Part shown: positions 1 through 8,247 of the stretch, piece by piece
Layout of the letters: each line of letters opens with the position of its first letter
Position numbering within the stretch: the stretch's first letter is position 1
DNA from: COE1 sp963596435
GTDB lineage: Bacteria; Bacillota; Clostridia; Lachnospirales; Lachnospiraceae
DNA: 64,000 nt
Reading direction: 5' to 3'
NCBI GenBank assembly: GCA_963596435.1
Contig: CAVBMG010000005.1
Location: 1-64,000 of the forward strand
Notes under the pieces: generated by a model
What the model was told of the DNA's origin: nothing
The model's input: only the letters and a program-made list of their open reading frames with translations
The model's database searches: none
Made by a program: the position numbers and the translations under genes

Positions 1-178
1 GGTTTAGTAGGAAATAGGTGTTTTATAGAAAATGCATTTTACAATATGACCATAAATATGACATTTACCCTTATCATAAGCATTCTGTGATGATTCTTCT
101 ATCTGTCTGTGTGCTGCTCAATCATGATATGCTGGGCGCAGGAGCTGCACTGCTGCAGGAATAATTATTTCATGTTAT
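1..178. other. Intergenic, no gene seen
   Basis: AT-rich stretch at the window edge with no convincing coding frame. It lies downstream of the minus-strand small membrane protein gene. I see no strong hairpin with a T-tract in it, so where that transcript ends is unclear. Confidence 0.4.
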
Positions 179-427
179 TTAGTTTTCTTCTGTTTCTGAC
201 TGTTCCTGCTCTTTTTTATCTGCTTTTCCATTATTATTGCCGCTGTTTCTGGTATTGCCATTATTACTTGCAATCACCATTCTCTTTCTTGGTGAGCCAA
301 AAATTCCCAGTACCATTCCAAGCAGGAAAAGTACACAGCCTGTCAGTAGAATCTCCCTTCCGGTAAATTCACCCGCATCAATCTGGTTCATAAGTTTCTT
401 AATTGCTCTCTTCATTCTGATCATCAT
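179..427 (-). CDS. Small single-pass membrane protein of unknown function
   Basis: An 82-residue protein of unknown family. Its N-terminus is basic and amphipathic. One hydrophobic segment at about residues 25-44 (ILLTGCVLFLLGMVLGIFG) is followed by a positive cluster (PRKR) and a polar, Asn- then Glu-rich tail, which suggests one membrane span with the tail outside the bilayer. The ATG at 427 has a GGAGG site 7 nt upstream and follows the stop of the YdcF-like gene by 14 nt, so the two are probably co-transcribed. I do not recognise the protein and assign no function. The ribosome site and operon spacing are the main support that it is real. Confidence 0.65.
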   Translation of the reverse strand: MMIRMKRAIKKLMNQIDAGEFTGREILLTGCVLFLLGMVLGIFGSPRKRMVIASNNGNTRNSGNNNGKADKKEQEQSETEEN

Positions 428-441
428 ACTCTGTAACCTCC

Positions 442-1185
442 TTATTTCACTATTAAGTATTTTATCTCAGCCAGATATTCCCTTAACATATTGTTGGGTA
501 AATATAAAGCCTTTGATTTCGCTGCAATTCCATATACCTGTGTGAGTCCCTGCTTCTTTGCAATCTGAAGGGCACGAAACATATGGAAATTGTTCGTTAT
601 GATTCCAACTGTGGCACCTTCCCTGATATACTGCATACTGTTAGAAATATTCTGCGCAGTCGTTGTCGATTCTGTCTCCATCAGAATCCGCGTTTTAGAA
701 ACTCCCTTTTTCTCCAGATACTCTGCCATTCCCTGCGCTTCCGTGCAGGGCTCATTATAGCCCTGTCCACCGGAAACAATGCACATCGTGTCAGGATTAT
801 CATTCAGATACTTTACTGCTTCATCCAGTCTGTACTGTAATACAACGCTTGGTCCATTCTGTCGCACCTGCGCACCAAGGACAATGATATAATCAAGTCC
901 GTCTTCGCCCTTATCATGCATATGGCTGACTACACAGCCTTCTATGATTACAAATGAAAGAAGAAAAATACCACACAATACTATAGCTATAATACGGATT
1001 CCAAACGGTATCCTGCTCCATAACTGCCAATGTATGATTACACCAATTCCAACCAATACCGCCGCTATCACAAACCATATTATATAAAAGCCTGTTCCCG
1101 AACCTGCTGCCTTTACAATAAATCCGTAAACAATGCACAATATTGCCATAATCAGACACAGTCCGAACAATATACCTTTTCTCAT
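442..1185 (-). CDS. YdcF/SanA-family membrane protein (DUF218)
   Basis: A 247-residue protein with three predicted membrane spans in the first ~95 residues, followed by a DUF218 domain. Visible DUF218 signatures are DYIIVLGAQV, VSGGQGYNE, the TTTAQN segment and TNNFHMFRA. The family has a Rossmann-like fold. Members such as SanA, ElyC and YdcF have been tied to envelope integrity and peptidoglycan precursor handling, but the biochemical activity is not settled. Here it is first in a two-gene minus-strand unit with a small membrane protein, consistent with an envelope role. Family is fairly certain; function is inference. Confidence 0.8.
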   Translation of the reverse strand: MRKGILFGLCLIMAILCIVYGFIVKAAGSGTGFYIIWFVIAAVLVGIGVIIHWQLWSRIPFGIRIIAIVLCGIFLLSFVIIEGCVVSHMHDKGEDGLDYIIVLGAQVRQNGPSVVLQYRLDEAVKYLNDNPDTMCIVSGGQGYNEPCTEAQGMAEYLEKKGVSKTRILMETESTTTAQNISNSMQYIREGATVGIITNNFHMFRALQIAKKQGLTQVYGIAAKSKALYLPNNMLREYLAEIKYLIVK

Positions 1186-1287
1186 ATTATCTCATGCCTT
1201 TCTGTCATCTATATGTTATTGTACTATCAAAAAATATGAATTACAACTTATTCTACTTGCTGTACCATAGCCTTTTTACAAAATAAA

Positions 1288-1337
1288 GTACGAGTTTTTA
1301 CATTTGGATTGCTTTCTGTTTTTTTAATGTTTATAAT
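1288..1337 (+). promoter_or_regulatory. Promoter with shared upstream element for Rpn gene 1
   Basis: The box TTGCTT (1309-1314) and TATAAT (1332-1337) are separated by 17 nt. Directly upstream is GTACGAGTTTTTACATTTGG (1288-1307), which is repeated exactly, in the same orientation to the gene, in front of the other Rpn gene at 27394-27413 on the minus strand. A short dyad (TGCAC-n5-GTGCA, 1337-1351) follows the -10 box. Confidence 0.65.
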
Positions 1338-1403
1338 GCACCTACAGTGCACTGGAACGATATTATTAATGCAACATCATAGAAAAAGAGGTATAATAAC
1401 TAC

Positions 1404-2387
1404 GTGGGAAAAAAAGATACAGTAACAAAGGAATATATAAGCCGCTCTCCCATTTTTGCTGACGTATTTAATCAGTTCATCTATCATGGCGAACAAATCA
1501 TTCAACCAGAACAGCTTCGGGAATTGGACACAACACAAATAGCCCTTCCCTACGGTTCTGGACATTCTATTGTACCTGTTCAAAAATACAGGGATATTAT
1601 GAAATTATTAGCAGCCAAAAGCGATGGTCAAACAGCTTATTGTATTCTGGCTATTGAAAACGAATCCAAAATTAACTATGCAATGCCAGTCAAGAATGGA
1701 TTATATGATTTTCTCCAGCTTACCCAGCAAGTATCGCAATCTGCAAATGCATTAAAATCAAATGATTTAAAAAAAACATCCGATGAATTTTTAAGTGGGT
1801 TTCGCAAAGAGGATCGCATTTTACCTGTGATTACTCTCGTTCTATATTTTGACTCCAAAGAATGGGACGCCCCTGTCAGTCTTCGTGAAATGTATTCTGA
1901 ATGTGATGATAAAATACTTGCTCTGGCACCAGATTATCATATTAATTTAATTGCACCATATCATCTAACAGATAGTGAAATCAATCAGTTTCAAACAAAT
2001 CTGCGTGAAATACTAAAATATATCAAATACTCTAATGATAAAAATAAACTAAATGAAATACTTTATACGGATAATAGATTTCGAAGTGTGGAAAAATCCG
2101 CTGTAGATATCATCAGAATCATAACTGGCTCTAAATTTAGCTACCCCGATGGGAAGGAGGAAATTGACATGTGTCTGGCTATTGAACAAATGAGAGAAGA
2201 AAGTGAATTAATTGGTGAGCAAAGAGGCATCCACCAAGGGCAAAAAACAGGCGAATTAATTGGTGCTATCAGAATGTGTCAAAAAATGGGATTATCCAAA
2301 GATTCTACCAAACAGCAAATTGAAGAAGTTTTCTCAAAAAGCGATTCTGAAGCATTGGAATTAATTGAACAATATTGGAAAGATTAA
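1404..2387 (+). CDS. Rpn-family (YhgA-like) PD-(D/E)XK nuclease-like protein
   Basis: A 327-residue protein of the Rpn / putative transposase YhgA-like group. The segment CILAIENESKINYAMPVKNG followed by LYDFLQLTQQV matches the conserved family core containing the nuclease acidic residue, and the N-terminus (FADVFNQFIYHG) is typical of Lachnospiraceae members. The start is GTG at 1404 with a weak AGAGG site upstream. E. coli Rpn proteins cut DNA and stimulate RecA-independent recombination; their physiological role is debated, with links to mobile elements or phage defence. No inverted repeats flank the gene, so it is not an insertion sequence. It has its own promoter and a terminator at 2391-2425, making a stand-alone cassette. 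Confidence 0.8.
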   Translation: MGKKDTVTKEYISRSPIFADVFNQFIYHGEQIIQPEQLRELDTTQIALPYGSGHSIVPVQKYRDIMKLLAAKSDGQTAYCILAIENESKINYAMPVKNGLYDFLQLTQQVSQSANALKSNDLKKTSDEFLSGFRKEDRILPVITLVLYFDSKEWDAPVSLREMYSECDDKILALAPDYHINLIAPYHLTDSEINQFQTNLREILKYIKYSNDKNKLNEILYTDNRFRSVEKSAVDIIRIITGSKFSYPDGKEEIDMCLAIEQMREESELIGEQRGIHQGQKTGELIGAIRMCQKMGLSKDSTKQQIEEVFSKSDSEALELIEQYWKD

Positions 2388-2390
2388 TAC

Positions 2391-2425
2391 AAAAGGTATG
2401 GAGTTTGACAAGCTCCATACCTTTT
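2391..2425. terminator. Bidirectional intrinsic terminator
   Basis: The arms AAAAGGTATGGAG and CTCCATACCTTTT flank a short loop, with T-rich ends in both directions. It separates the convergent Rpn gene (plus) and the sigma-FtsH-HdeD operon (minus), and can serve both. Confidence 0.85.
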
Positions 2426-2455
2426 ACTAATTCAAATATTGCCTACATTTCCTCA

Positions 2456-2983
2456 TTATTTAAGACATGCCAGTATCACGCTGTCTATGCCCAGCAGTAC
2501 TAGATACAGACTGATGATCCAGTCTACGGACATGAGTGTAAACCATGGATTGCAGATCATCAGGCAGCCAAGAATGATGCCGATAATATTTACAATCAGT
2601 GTAAAATAATAGCTGAAGCTTCCTGCCAGCAATCGAAGCAGCCTCAGATGAGAGAGTCTGGAGATGCAATGTGCGATAAACCATATCGGGATCAGTAAGG
2701 TAAGAATCCATGTTCCTGCATCAGGATAGCACAAAAGCATAACACCTGCCATAACGCTGAGTATACCTGATACCAGCGATATCGTCGGTCCAAAGCCTGT
2801 ATGTTTCTCGATTTTTACATACAGCACAATATCCACAATTCCCGTTATCATGGCTATGAATCCATAGAGAATTACCACTCCTGTCAGTGCACTGCCTGGT
2901 CTGGTAAAGCTGAATATACCAAGCAGAATAAGCAAGACTCCCTCCAGCAGCTCCAGCCAGTTAAATTCAGAACGTCTCCTCAT
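2456..2983 (-). CDS. HdeD-family membrane protein (DUF308)
   Basis: A 175-residue, very hydrophobic protein with about six membrane segments and internally repeated LLGIFSFTRPGSAL / VMLLCYPDAG / LMICNPWFT elements, the hallmark of DUF308 proteins related to E. coli HdeD. That protein supports acid resistance, though its mechanism is unknown. The start codon overlaps the ftsH stop (TAATG), so it should be translated by coupling to ftsH. As last gene of a sigma/anti-sigma/protease operon, a role in membrane stress is a reasonable inference. Confidence 0.8.
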   Translation of the reverse strand: MRRRSEFNWLELLEGVLLILLGIFSFTRPGSALTGVVILYGFIAMITGIVDIVLYVKIEKHTGFGPTISLVSGILSVMAGVMLLCYPDAGTWILTLLIPIWFIAHCISRLSHLRLLRLLAGSFSYYFTLIVNIIGIILGCLMICNPWFTLMSVDWIISLYLVLLGIDSVILACLK

Positions 2984-4731
2984 TACTGTGCGCCTCCTTC
3001 TTTCTCCAGAATTGCCATAAATTCTTCACCTGTAATCGTTTCCTTTTCAATCAGATACTGCGCCAGTTCATCCAGCTTAGTACGGTTTTCCTGCAGAATC
3101 TTCTTTGCCTTTTCATGCTGTGTCCTGATGACCTCAACCACCTGACGGTCAATCTCTTTTTGTGTATCTGCGGAGCATGCAAGAGAGGTATCTCCACCCA
3201 GATACTGGTTCGTTACAGTCTCCATTGCAGTCATATCAAAAGAATCACTCATACCATATCTGGTAATCATGGCTCTTGCCAGCTTCGTTGCCTGTTCAAT
3301 ATCATTGGAAGCACCTGTTGTAATCTCGCCAAAGACAACTTCCTCTGCTGCCCTGCCACCGGTAAAGGTAGCAATCTTATTCTCAATCTCCTGCTTCGTC
3401 ATCAGATACTTATCTCCCTGCTCTACCTGCATAGTATAGCCTAAAGCGCCTGATGTTCTAGGAATAATCGTAATCTTCTGTACAGGAGCAGAATGACTCT
3501 GCATAGCAGCCACCAGCGCGTGTCCGATTTCATGATAGGATACTACCTTTCTCTCCTGTTCGGAAAGGACTGCATTCTTCTTCTGATAACCGGCTATGAC
3601 TGTTTCAATACTTTCTTCCAGATCAGCTTCCGTAACAATTGTACGGTTATCACGAACTGCCCTCAGTGCTGCTTCATTTACAATATTGGCAAGCTCTGCA
3701 CCGGATGCACCGGATGCCATACGCGCAATCGTATGGAAATCCACATCATCAGATACCTTGATCTTTCTTGCATGCACTTTAAGAATGGCTTCACGCCCCT
3801 GTAAGTCAGGAAGTTCAACCGGTACACGGCGGTCAAATCGTCCGGGTCTGGTCAGGGCAGGATCCAGTGACTCCGGTCTGTTCGTTGCAGCCAGAATCAT
3901 AACGCCATTATTGCCTTCAAATCCATCCATCTCTGTCAGCAACTGGTTCAGGGTCTGCTCTCTTTCATCATTGCCGCCAATCTGTCCATCTCTCTTCTTA
4001 CCGATTGCATCAATCTCATCAATAAAGACAATACAGGGTGCCTTTTCCTTTGCCTGTTTGAACAGGTCACGTACCTTGGAAGCGCCCATACCAACGAACA
4101 TCTCTACGAATTCAGAACCTGATATGGAGAAGAAAGGTACATTGGCTTCACCGGCTACTGCCTTAGCCAGCATTGTTTTACCAGTTCCGGGAGGGCCTAC
4201 AAGTAAAATGCCTTTTGGCATAGATGCACCTACCTCTGTGTACTTGTCCGGATTGTGCAGATAATCTACGATTTCTTTTAAGTTTTCCTTTGCTTCGTCC
4301 TCACCGGCTACATCACTGAAATGAATACCCTGTGTAGACTGCACATACACCTTGGCATTGCTCTTGCCCATGCCAGAGCTCATAGCGTCTTTGCCGCCTG
4401 CCTGTTCAATCAGCTTACGGCTCATATACTGCCCCAGTCCGATAAAAATCAACAGTGGCAGAATTACAGTCAGAAAAATATTCAACAGTGGTGAACTTGC
4501 CTGCTCTACTTCCTTGGTAAACTTGGCGCCGCAGTCATAGAGTCTCTGTGTCAGTGTCGGATCGTTCATGGCTCCTGTCTCATAGACCTGCTGATTATCC
4601 TTGTCTGTAAATACGATCTGGGAATCATCAATCTGGACTTCTCCAATATTCTTGTCTTCGATCATGCTCATAAAAGTACCATAATCGACTTCCTTGACTT
4701 GTCCCTTCATCAACAATGGTGAAACGATCAT
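2983..4731 (-). CDS. ftsH: FtsH-type membrane AAA+ zinc metalloprotease
   Basis: ATP-dependent membrane protease. Counting from the ATG at 4731, visible parts are a periplasmic-side segment, a membrane span at ~82-100, Walker A GPPGTGKT (179-186), Walker B IVFIDEID (234-241), the second region of homology (TNRPESLD...RPGRFDR, ~283-301) and the zinc site HEIGH (400-404). The start is odd: no ribosome site precedes 4731, and the frame stays open for 23 more codons to the anti-sigma stop at 4801-4803. Those codons (ending KLYNIFLFN) look like the missing first-span region of FtsH but contain no ATG, GTG or TTG; the only rare candidate is ATT at 4797. Lying between an anti-sigma gene and hdeD, it is probably a stress-specific paralogue of the housekeeping FtsH. 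Confidence 0.88.
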   Translation of the reverse strand: MIVSPLLMKGQVKEVDYGTFMSMIEDKNIGEVQIDDSQIVFTDKDNQQVYETGAMNDPTLTQRLYDCGAKFTKEVEQASSPLLNIFLTVILPLLIFIGLGQYMSRKLIEQAGGKDAMSSGMGKSNAKVYVQSTQGIHFSDVAGEDEAKENLKEIVDYLHNPDKYTEVGASMPKGILLVGPPGTGKTMLAKAVAGEANVPFFSISGSEFVEMFVGMGASKVRDLFKQAKEKAPCIVFIDEIDAIGKKRDGQIGGNDEREQTLNQLLTEMDGFEGNNGVMILAATNRPESLDPALTRPGRFDRRVPVELPDLQGREAILKVHARKIKVSDDVDFHTIARMASGASGAELANIVNEAALRAVRDNRTIVTEADLEESIETVIAGYQKKNAVLSEQERKVVSYHEIGHALVAAMQSHSAPVQKITIIPRTSGALGYTMQVEQGDKYLMTKQEIENKIATFTGGRAAEEVVFGEITTGASNDIEQATKLARAMITRYGMSDSFDMTAMETVTNQYLGGDTSLACSADTQKEIDRQVVEVIRTQHEKAKKILQENRTKLDELAQYLIEKETITGEEFMAILEKEGGAQ

Positions 4732-4800
4732 ATTAAAAAGGAAAATATTATAAAGTTTTAATGGTCGTGTTACCTTTTCTTTATTTCTGTTGAAAATATT

Positions 4801-5409
4801 TTACTGGACAAGATTTATCAACTCAATGACCTGTTCTTTCGTCAGTGGATTGTCCTGTGCATCAATTGCATAGGTAAATTCACCATTATTCCAGGTCACA
4901 ACACTATAGGTATCTGCATTGCCCTTTAATGTTACTGTCATTCCATCATATTCCTCATTCAGCTCCTGCTCATAGGTATTGTAATCACCGCTGACATCCT
5001 CTGTACCTGTTGCTTTACGGATTCTGAATATCTCATTGCCTTCTGCATCCAGATACATAATCTGAATCATATCCTGCTCGATTGCTTCTATCTCTGTTGA
5101 AGCACTGTCAAGATATCTGTCTGGAGCAGACATATCAAAACCTGCAATTTCTGACGCATCTGTCAGGTTTTGGCATTCTATATACGGATTGGGTATCTGC
5201 ACATTCTCTTCCTGTGACTTTTTATTATAATTTACTACGCCTCCTGCCACTACCACGACCGCCAGACAAGCTGCTATCATACCTGTATACATGGATTTCT
5301 TCATTGTAAATTTCCTCACTTTCTTTTTGCTGTCAGCATCTGCAATATACTGCTCTTTCACATCTCCAATATTTCTTAATAACTCCATACTTCTATCCTG
5401 TTTCGTCAT
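4801..5409 (-). CDS. Membrane anti-sigma factor (DUF4367-like)
   Basis: About 202 residues. A cytoplasmic N-terminus (MTKQDRSMELLRNIGDVKEQYI) is followed by a basic stretch, one membrane span near residues 42-61 (TGMIAACLAVVVVAGGVV) and an extracytoplasmic domain of the DUF4367 type, ending TKEQVIELINLVQ. I chose the ATG at 5409 because GGAGGG lies 9 nt upstream and it overlaps the sigma stop as ATGA; a longer in-frame start at 5436 lies inside the sigma gene. The arrangement predicts that it holds the adjacent ECF sigma factor at the membrane and releases it on an envelope signal. Function is by context and architecture. Confidence 0.75.
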   Translation of the reverse strand: MTKQDRSMELLRNIGDVKEQYIADADSKKKVRKFTMKKSMYTGMIAACLAVVVVAGGVVNYNKKSQEENVQIPNPYIECQNLTDASEIAGFDMSAPDRYLDSASTEIEAIEQDMIQIMYLDAEGNEIFRIRKATGTEDVSGDYNTYEQELNEEYDGMTVTLKGNADTYSVVTWNNGEFTYAIDAQDNPLTKEQVIELINLVQ

Positions 5410-5969
5410 ATCTCGATTCCCTCCTGTTCCAGACATGCTTTTAATTTCTGTCTGTCTCTTGCAAGCGTCATTTTCACCTTGCTCTCACTGATATTATAGC
5501 GGCTGGCTATTTCTTTCACCGAATCTGCATACCAGTATCTTCTGATAAATATATTACGGTTATCACGAGCCAGCCCTTCCAGAAACTGATTCAGAACATC
5601 AGTCACTACCATATGCTTCTCAATTCCCTGCATTGGATTATCCTGACTTGACAGACATTCCTCCAGTTCTTCCAGAATCAGCGGTATCTCACCACCTCCA
5701 CGCTTCTGTGCATTTTTCTTTTCATAGAGGTCTAGCGACAGATTACGTGTGATTTTTCCCAGAAAAGCTGACAAAATATCCGGCTTATCCGGTGGAAGCC
5801 TGTCCCAGGCTTTCATGTATGTATCACTCTCGCATTCCTCAGCATCCTCTTTGTTTCTTAGAATCCTTACTGCAATGCTGCGCAGATACCGCCCATATTT
5901 ATTCCGGGTCTCTGCTATGGCATTCTCCGACCGACTCCAGTACAAGCCAAGAATTTCCTTATCTTCCAT
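5406..5969 (-). CDS. ECF-type RNA polymerase sigma factor
   Basis: A 187-residue sigma-70 family protein. Region 2 is seen at about residues 20-90 (YGRYLRSIAVRILRNKEDAEECESDTYMKAWDRLP in outline; key motif DAEECESDTY) and region 4 in the last 60 residues (NIFIRRYWYADSVKEIASRY followed by a helix-turn-helix with ISESKVKMTLARDRQKL). ATG 5969 is preferred because GAGGAG precedes it by ~7 nt; a GTG at 5984 is also in frame. Upstream, on the minus strand, a CCGTCTATATAAGTGAAGG segment resembles the CGTC -10 element of self-regulated ECF genes. It is first in the operon with its anti-sigma factor, FtsH and an HdeD-like protein. Confidence 0.85.
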   Translation of the reverse strand: MEDKEILGLYWSRSENAIAETRNKYGRYLRSIAVRILRNKEDAEECESDTYMKAWDRLPPDKPDILSAFLGKITRNLSLDLYEKKNAQKRGGGEIPLILEELEECLSSQDNPMQGIEKHMVVTDVLNQFLEGLARDNRNIFIRRYWYADSVKEIASRYNISESKVKMTLARDRQKLKACLEQEGIEI

Positions 5970-6109
5970 CTCTTTTCTCCTCACTTTTCCATATTCTTTG
6001 GAATTCCTTTTGCCCCTTCACTTATATAGACGGAGTTTCTCATGTGCTGGTCACTTATCTTGATCAGATTTTAAAAAGTTTATAAATATTCTGTTTTTTT
6101 ATTAAACAA

Positions 6110-6138
6110 TTGATATTTTTGCGTACATTGTGTAAAAT
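6110..6138 (+). promoter_or_regulatory. Sigma-A-type promoter of the chemoreceptor gene
   Basis: TTGATA (6110-6115), 17-nt spacer, TAAAAT (6133-6138), about 34 bp upstream of the receptor start, which has a GGAGG site. Confidence 0.6.
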
Positions 6139-6171
6139 ATACATAATTTTATACATAAATGGAGGTATGTT

Positions 6172-8169
6172 ATGAGTAACTGTAAAAAAACAAGCAGTAT
6201 AAAAAACAAGCTTCTGGCTCTTTTTCTGCCTTTAGTTGCATTTTCATTTGTCTTAATTTTAACGATTGTTTATGTACAATTCAAAAAGATTATACAGGAC
6301 AAAACAGATAATTTAATGAGGGCAGAAGGCTCAGCCAGCGTCAATCAGGTACTATCCTGGGAAACATCTAATCTGACTGTGTTGGATACCGCTGTCGATA
6401 GTATTCTTCATCTTAAAATGTCTGATGCGCAGATTCTTACTTACGAAGCACAATTTTTAAACACTTATGAAGATTTTCCAAATGGCATGTATATCGGATA
6501 TGATGACGGTTCCGTGCTGGATGCTTCCGGCTGGGAGCCCGAAACAGATATTCGCCAATCCACCTGGTACACGGAAGGATTAAATCACGATACTTTCGAA
6601 TTTGGAGAACCTTATATTGATGCTCTGACAGGAGAATACATTGTAACTGCCAGCCGCCGCATTGATAATCTCAATGGAAAAACTGCCGTAGCAGCCGCTG
6701 ATGTGAGTCTCTCTGTTCTTTCTGAAATTGTTGAAACCATGGAAGTAGCCGGTAATGGAGATGCTTTTATCCTGGATACGGTGTCCTCTTCCATTCTGGC
6801 ACATAAGGATTCATCTCTGGCAGGTACTTCTGTTGCAGAATGCTCAGATTATTTTTATCAGAATCTGTATACAGATGTATCATCCGACAATATATCATCT
6901 GTACAGTATGGCTCTGTTGATGGTACTTATATGGTCAATATCCAGAATATTCCCGGCACTAACTGGTATATCATATCCCGTGGCTTAGAGTCCAATATAT
7001 ACTCTGATATAACCAGACTGCAGATTGTATTAATAGGAATCGGTCTTGCCGTTATCATCATCCTGTGTGTCTGCATGACCCTCTTGATTAACCATATCAC
7101 TAAACCTATACATACTATGACAACCGCTATTGAAACTATCACAGACGGAGATTTCACAGTAGATATTGATGTTATCGGCAATGATGAAATGTCCCTGATG
7201 GCAAAAAACATGCAAATCTTCTTAAAGACCATGCGCGACGTACTGGGTACTGTCTCCAGAGTTGCTGCTGAAATGGATTCCCAGGCAAGATCCAGCCAGC
7301 ATGTAGCTGCCACCTTATACGATTCAGCTTCCGGACAGGCTGAATCAATGGAACAGATGCGCCTTACTCTTGAAGAGCTTGCTGATTCTATCAATGTCAT
7401 TGCAGATAATGCAACAACTCTGGCACAAGTAGTTGCTGAAACTAATGAAGCCGGAAGTCATGCTCTTCAAAATATGGAAAATACGATTTCCTCTGTTACC
7501 GATGGGCAGAACAGTATGTCCCATGTTACAGAATGTATGCAAAATGTAACGCAAAGCATGTCCCAGCTTGAACAGTCTATCTCTAATGTAGGATCTGCCG
7601 CTGTGAAAATCGATGAAATTACCACTGCTATCAGAGATATCGCAGAAGAAACCAATTTACTATCTCTGAATGCAAGTATTGAAGCCGCAAGAGCAGGTGA
7701 AGCCGGCAGCGGTTTCGCTGTAGTTGCCACACAAATCAAAAAGCTTGCGGAAACCTCTGCTTCTGCGGCAAATGAGATTTCCGTATTGATCAGTACTGTC
7801 GTTCATCAGATAGAACAGACCGTATCCTGCAGCCAGCAGAGTATGCAGCAGATTAAAACAAGTTCCGATGCAGTTGATTCTGCTACTGCTCAATTTAATA
7901 AAATATATGAAAGTATCAAACAGACAGATGACATCGTCCATAATATCATTGACCAGATTTATCACGTAAATGATGTGTCAACAAACATGGCTGCCATTAC
8001 GCAGGAGCAATCTGCATCTGCTACGGAAATAGAAGCTACAGCTGCCAATATCCAGGAATTGTCCAATACTGTATCCAAAAACAGTGCAGATGTAAAACAG
8101 GATTCCAAGAGTCTTGCTTTAACAGCGGATGCACTCAAAAATCACATGAACAAATTTATTATTGATTAA
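6172..8169 (+). CDS. Methyl-accepting chemotaxis protein with dCache sensor
   Basis: A 665-residue transmembrane chemoreceptor. A first span (about residues 13-38, KLLALFLPLVAFSFVLILTI) is followed by a large extracytoplasmic dCache_1-type sensor (WYTEGLNHDTFEFGEPYIDALTGE region is typical), a second span (~283-305), a HAMP domain (LINHITKPIHTMTTAIETITDGDF) and a long coiled-coil signalling domain. The hairpin tip EETNLLSLNASIEAARAGEAG is the CheA/CheW contact motif. No CheR-binding pentapeptide is seen at the C-terminus. Ligand unknown; dCache sensors often bind small organic molecules. It stands alone between two terminators, with no che genes nearby. Confidence 0.92.
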   Translation: MSNCKKTSSIKNKLLALFLPLVAFSFVLILTIVYVQFKKIIQDKTDNLMRAEGSASVNQVLSWETSNLTVLDTAVDSILHLKMSDAQILTYEAQFLNTYEDFPNGMYIGYDDGSVLDASGWEPETDIRQSTWYTEGLNHDTFEFGEPYIDALTGEYIVTASRRIDNLNGKTAVAAADVSLSVLSEIVETMEVAGNGDAFILDTVSSSILAHKDSSLAGTSVAECSDYFYQNLYTDVSSDNISSVQYGSVDGTYMVNIQNIPGTNWYIISRGLESNIYSDITRLQIVLIGIGLAVIIILCVCMTLLINHITKPIHTMTTAIETITDGDFTVDIDVIGNDEMSLMAKNMQIFLKTMRDVLGTVSRVAAEMDSQARSSQHVAATLYDSASGQAESMEQMRLTLEELADSINVIADNATTLAQVVAETNEAGSHALQNMENTISSVTDGQNSMSHVTECMQNVTQSMSQLEQSISNVGSAAVKIDEITTAIRDIAEETNLLSLNASIEAARAGEAGSGFAVVATQIKKLAETSASAANEISVLISTVVHQIEQTVSCSQQSMQQIKTSSDAVDSATAQFNKIYESIKQTDDIVHNIIDQIYHVNDVSTNMAAITQEQSASATEIEATAANIQELSNTVSKNSADVKQDSKSLALTADALKNHMNKFIID

Positions 8170-8193
8170 CCGTTTATATTGTTCCTATTACCC

Positions 8194-8240
8194 AAAAAGG
8201 CACGGAGGTGTATACTTTGATACATTTCCGTGCCTTTTTT
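8194..8240. terminator. Bidirectional intrinsic terminator
   Basis: AAAAAGGCACGGA pairs with TCCGTGCCTTTTTT, with additional pairing TGTAT/ATACA nearer the loop. It serves the convergent chemoreceptor and citrate synthase genes. Confidence 0.9.
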
Positions 8241-8247
8241 ACAGATA

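Noticed and set aside
1404..2387. Rpn gene as part of an insertion sequence
   Set aside because: Although Rpn proteins are labelled putative transposases, no terminal inverted repeats or target duplications were found around either copy.
3596..4264. 222-codon plus-strand frame inside ftsH
   Set aside because: Antisense shadow of a strongly conserved AAA+ region, Ser/Pro-rich and without a start site.
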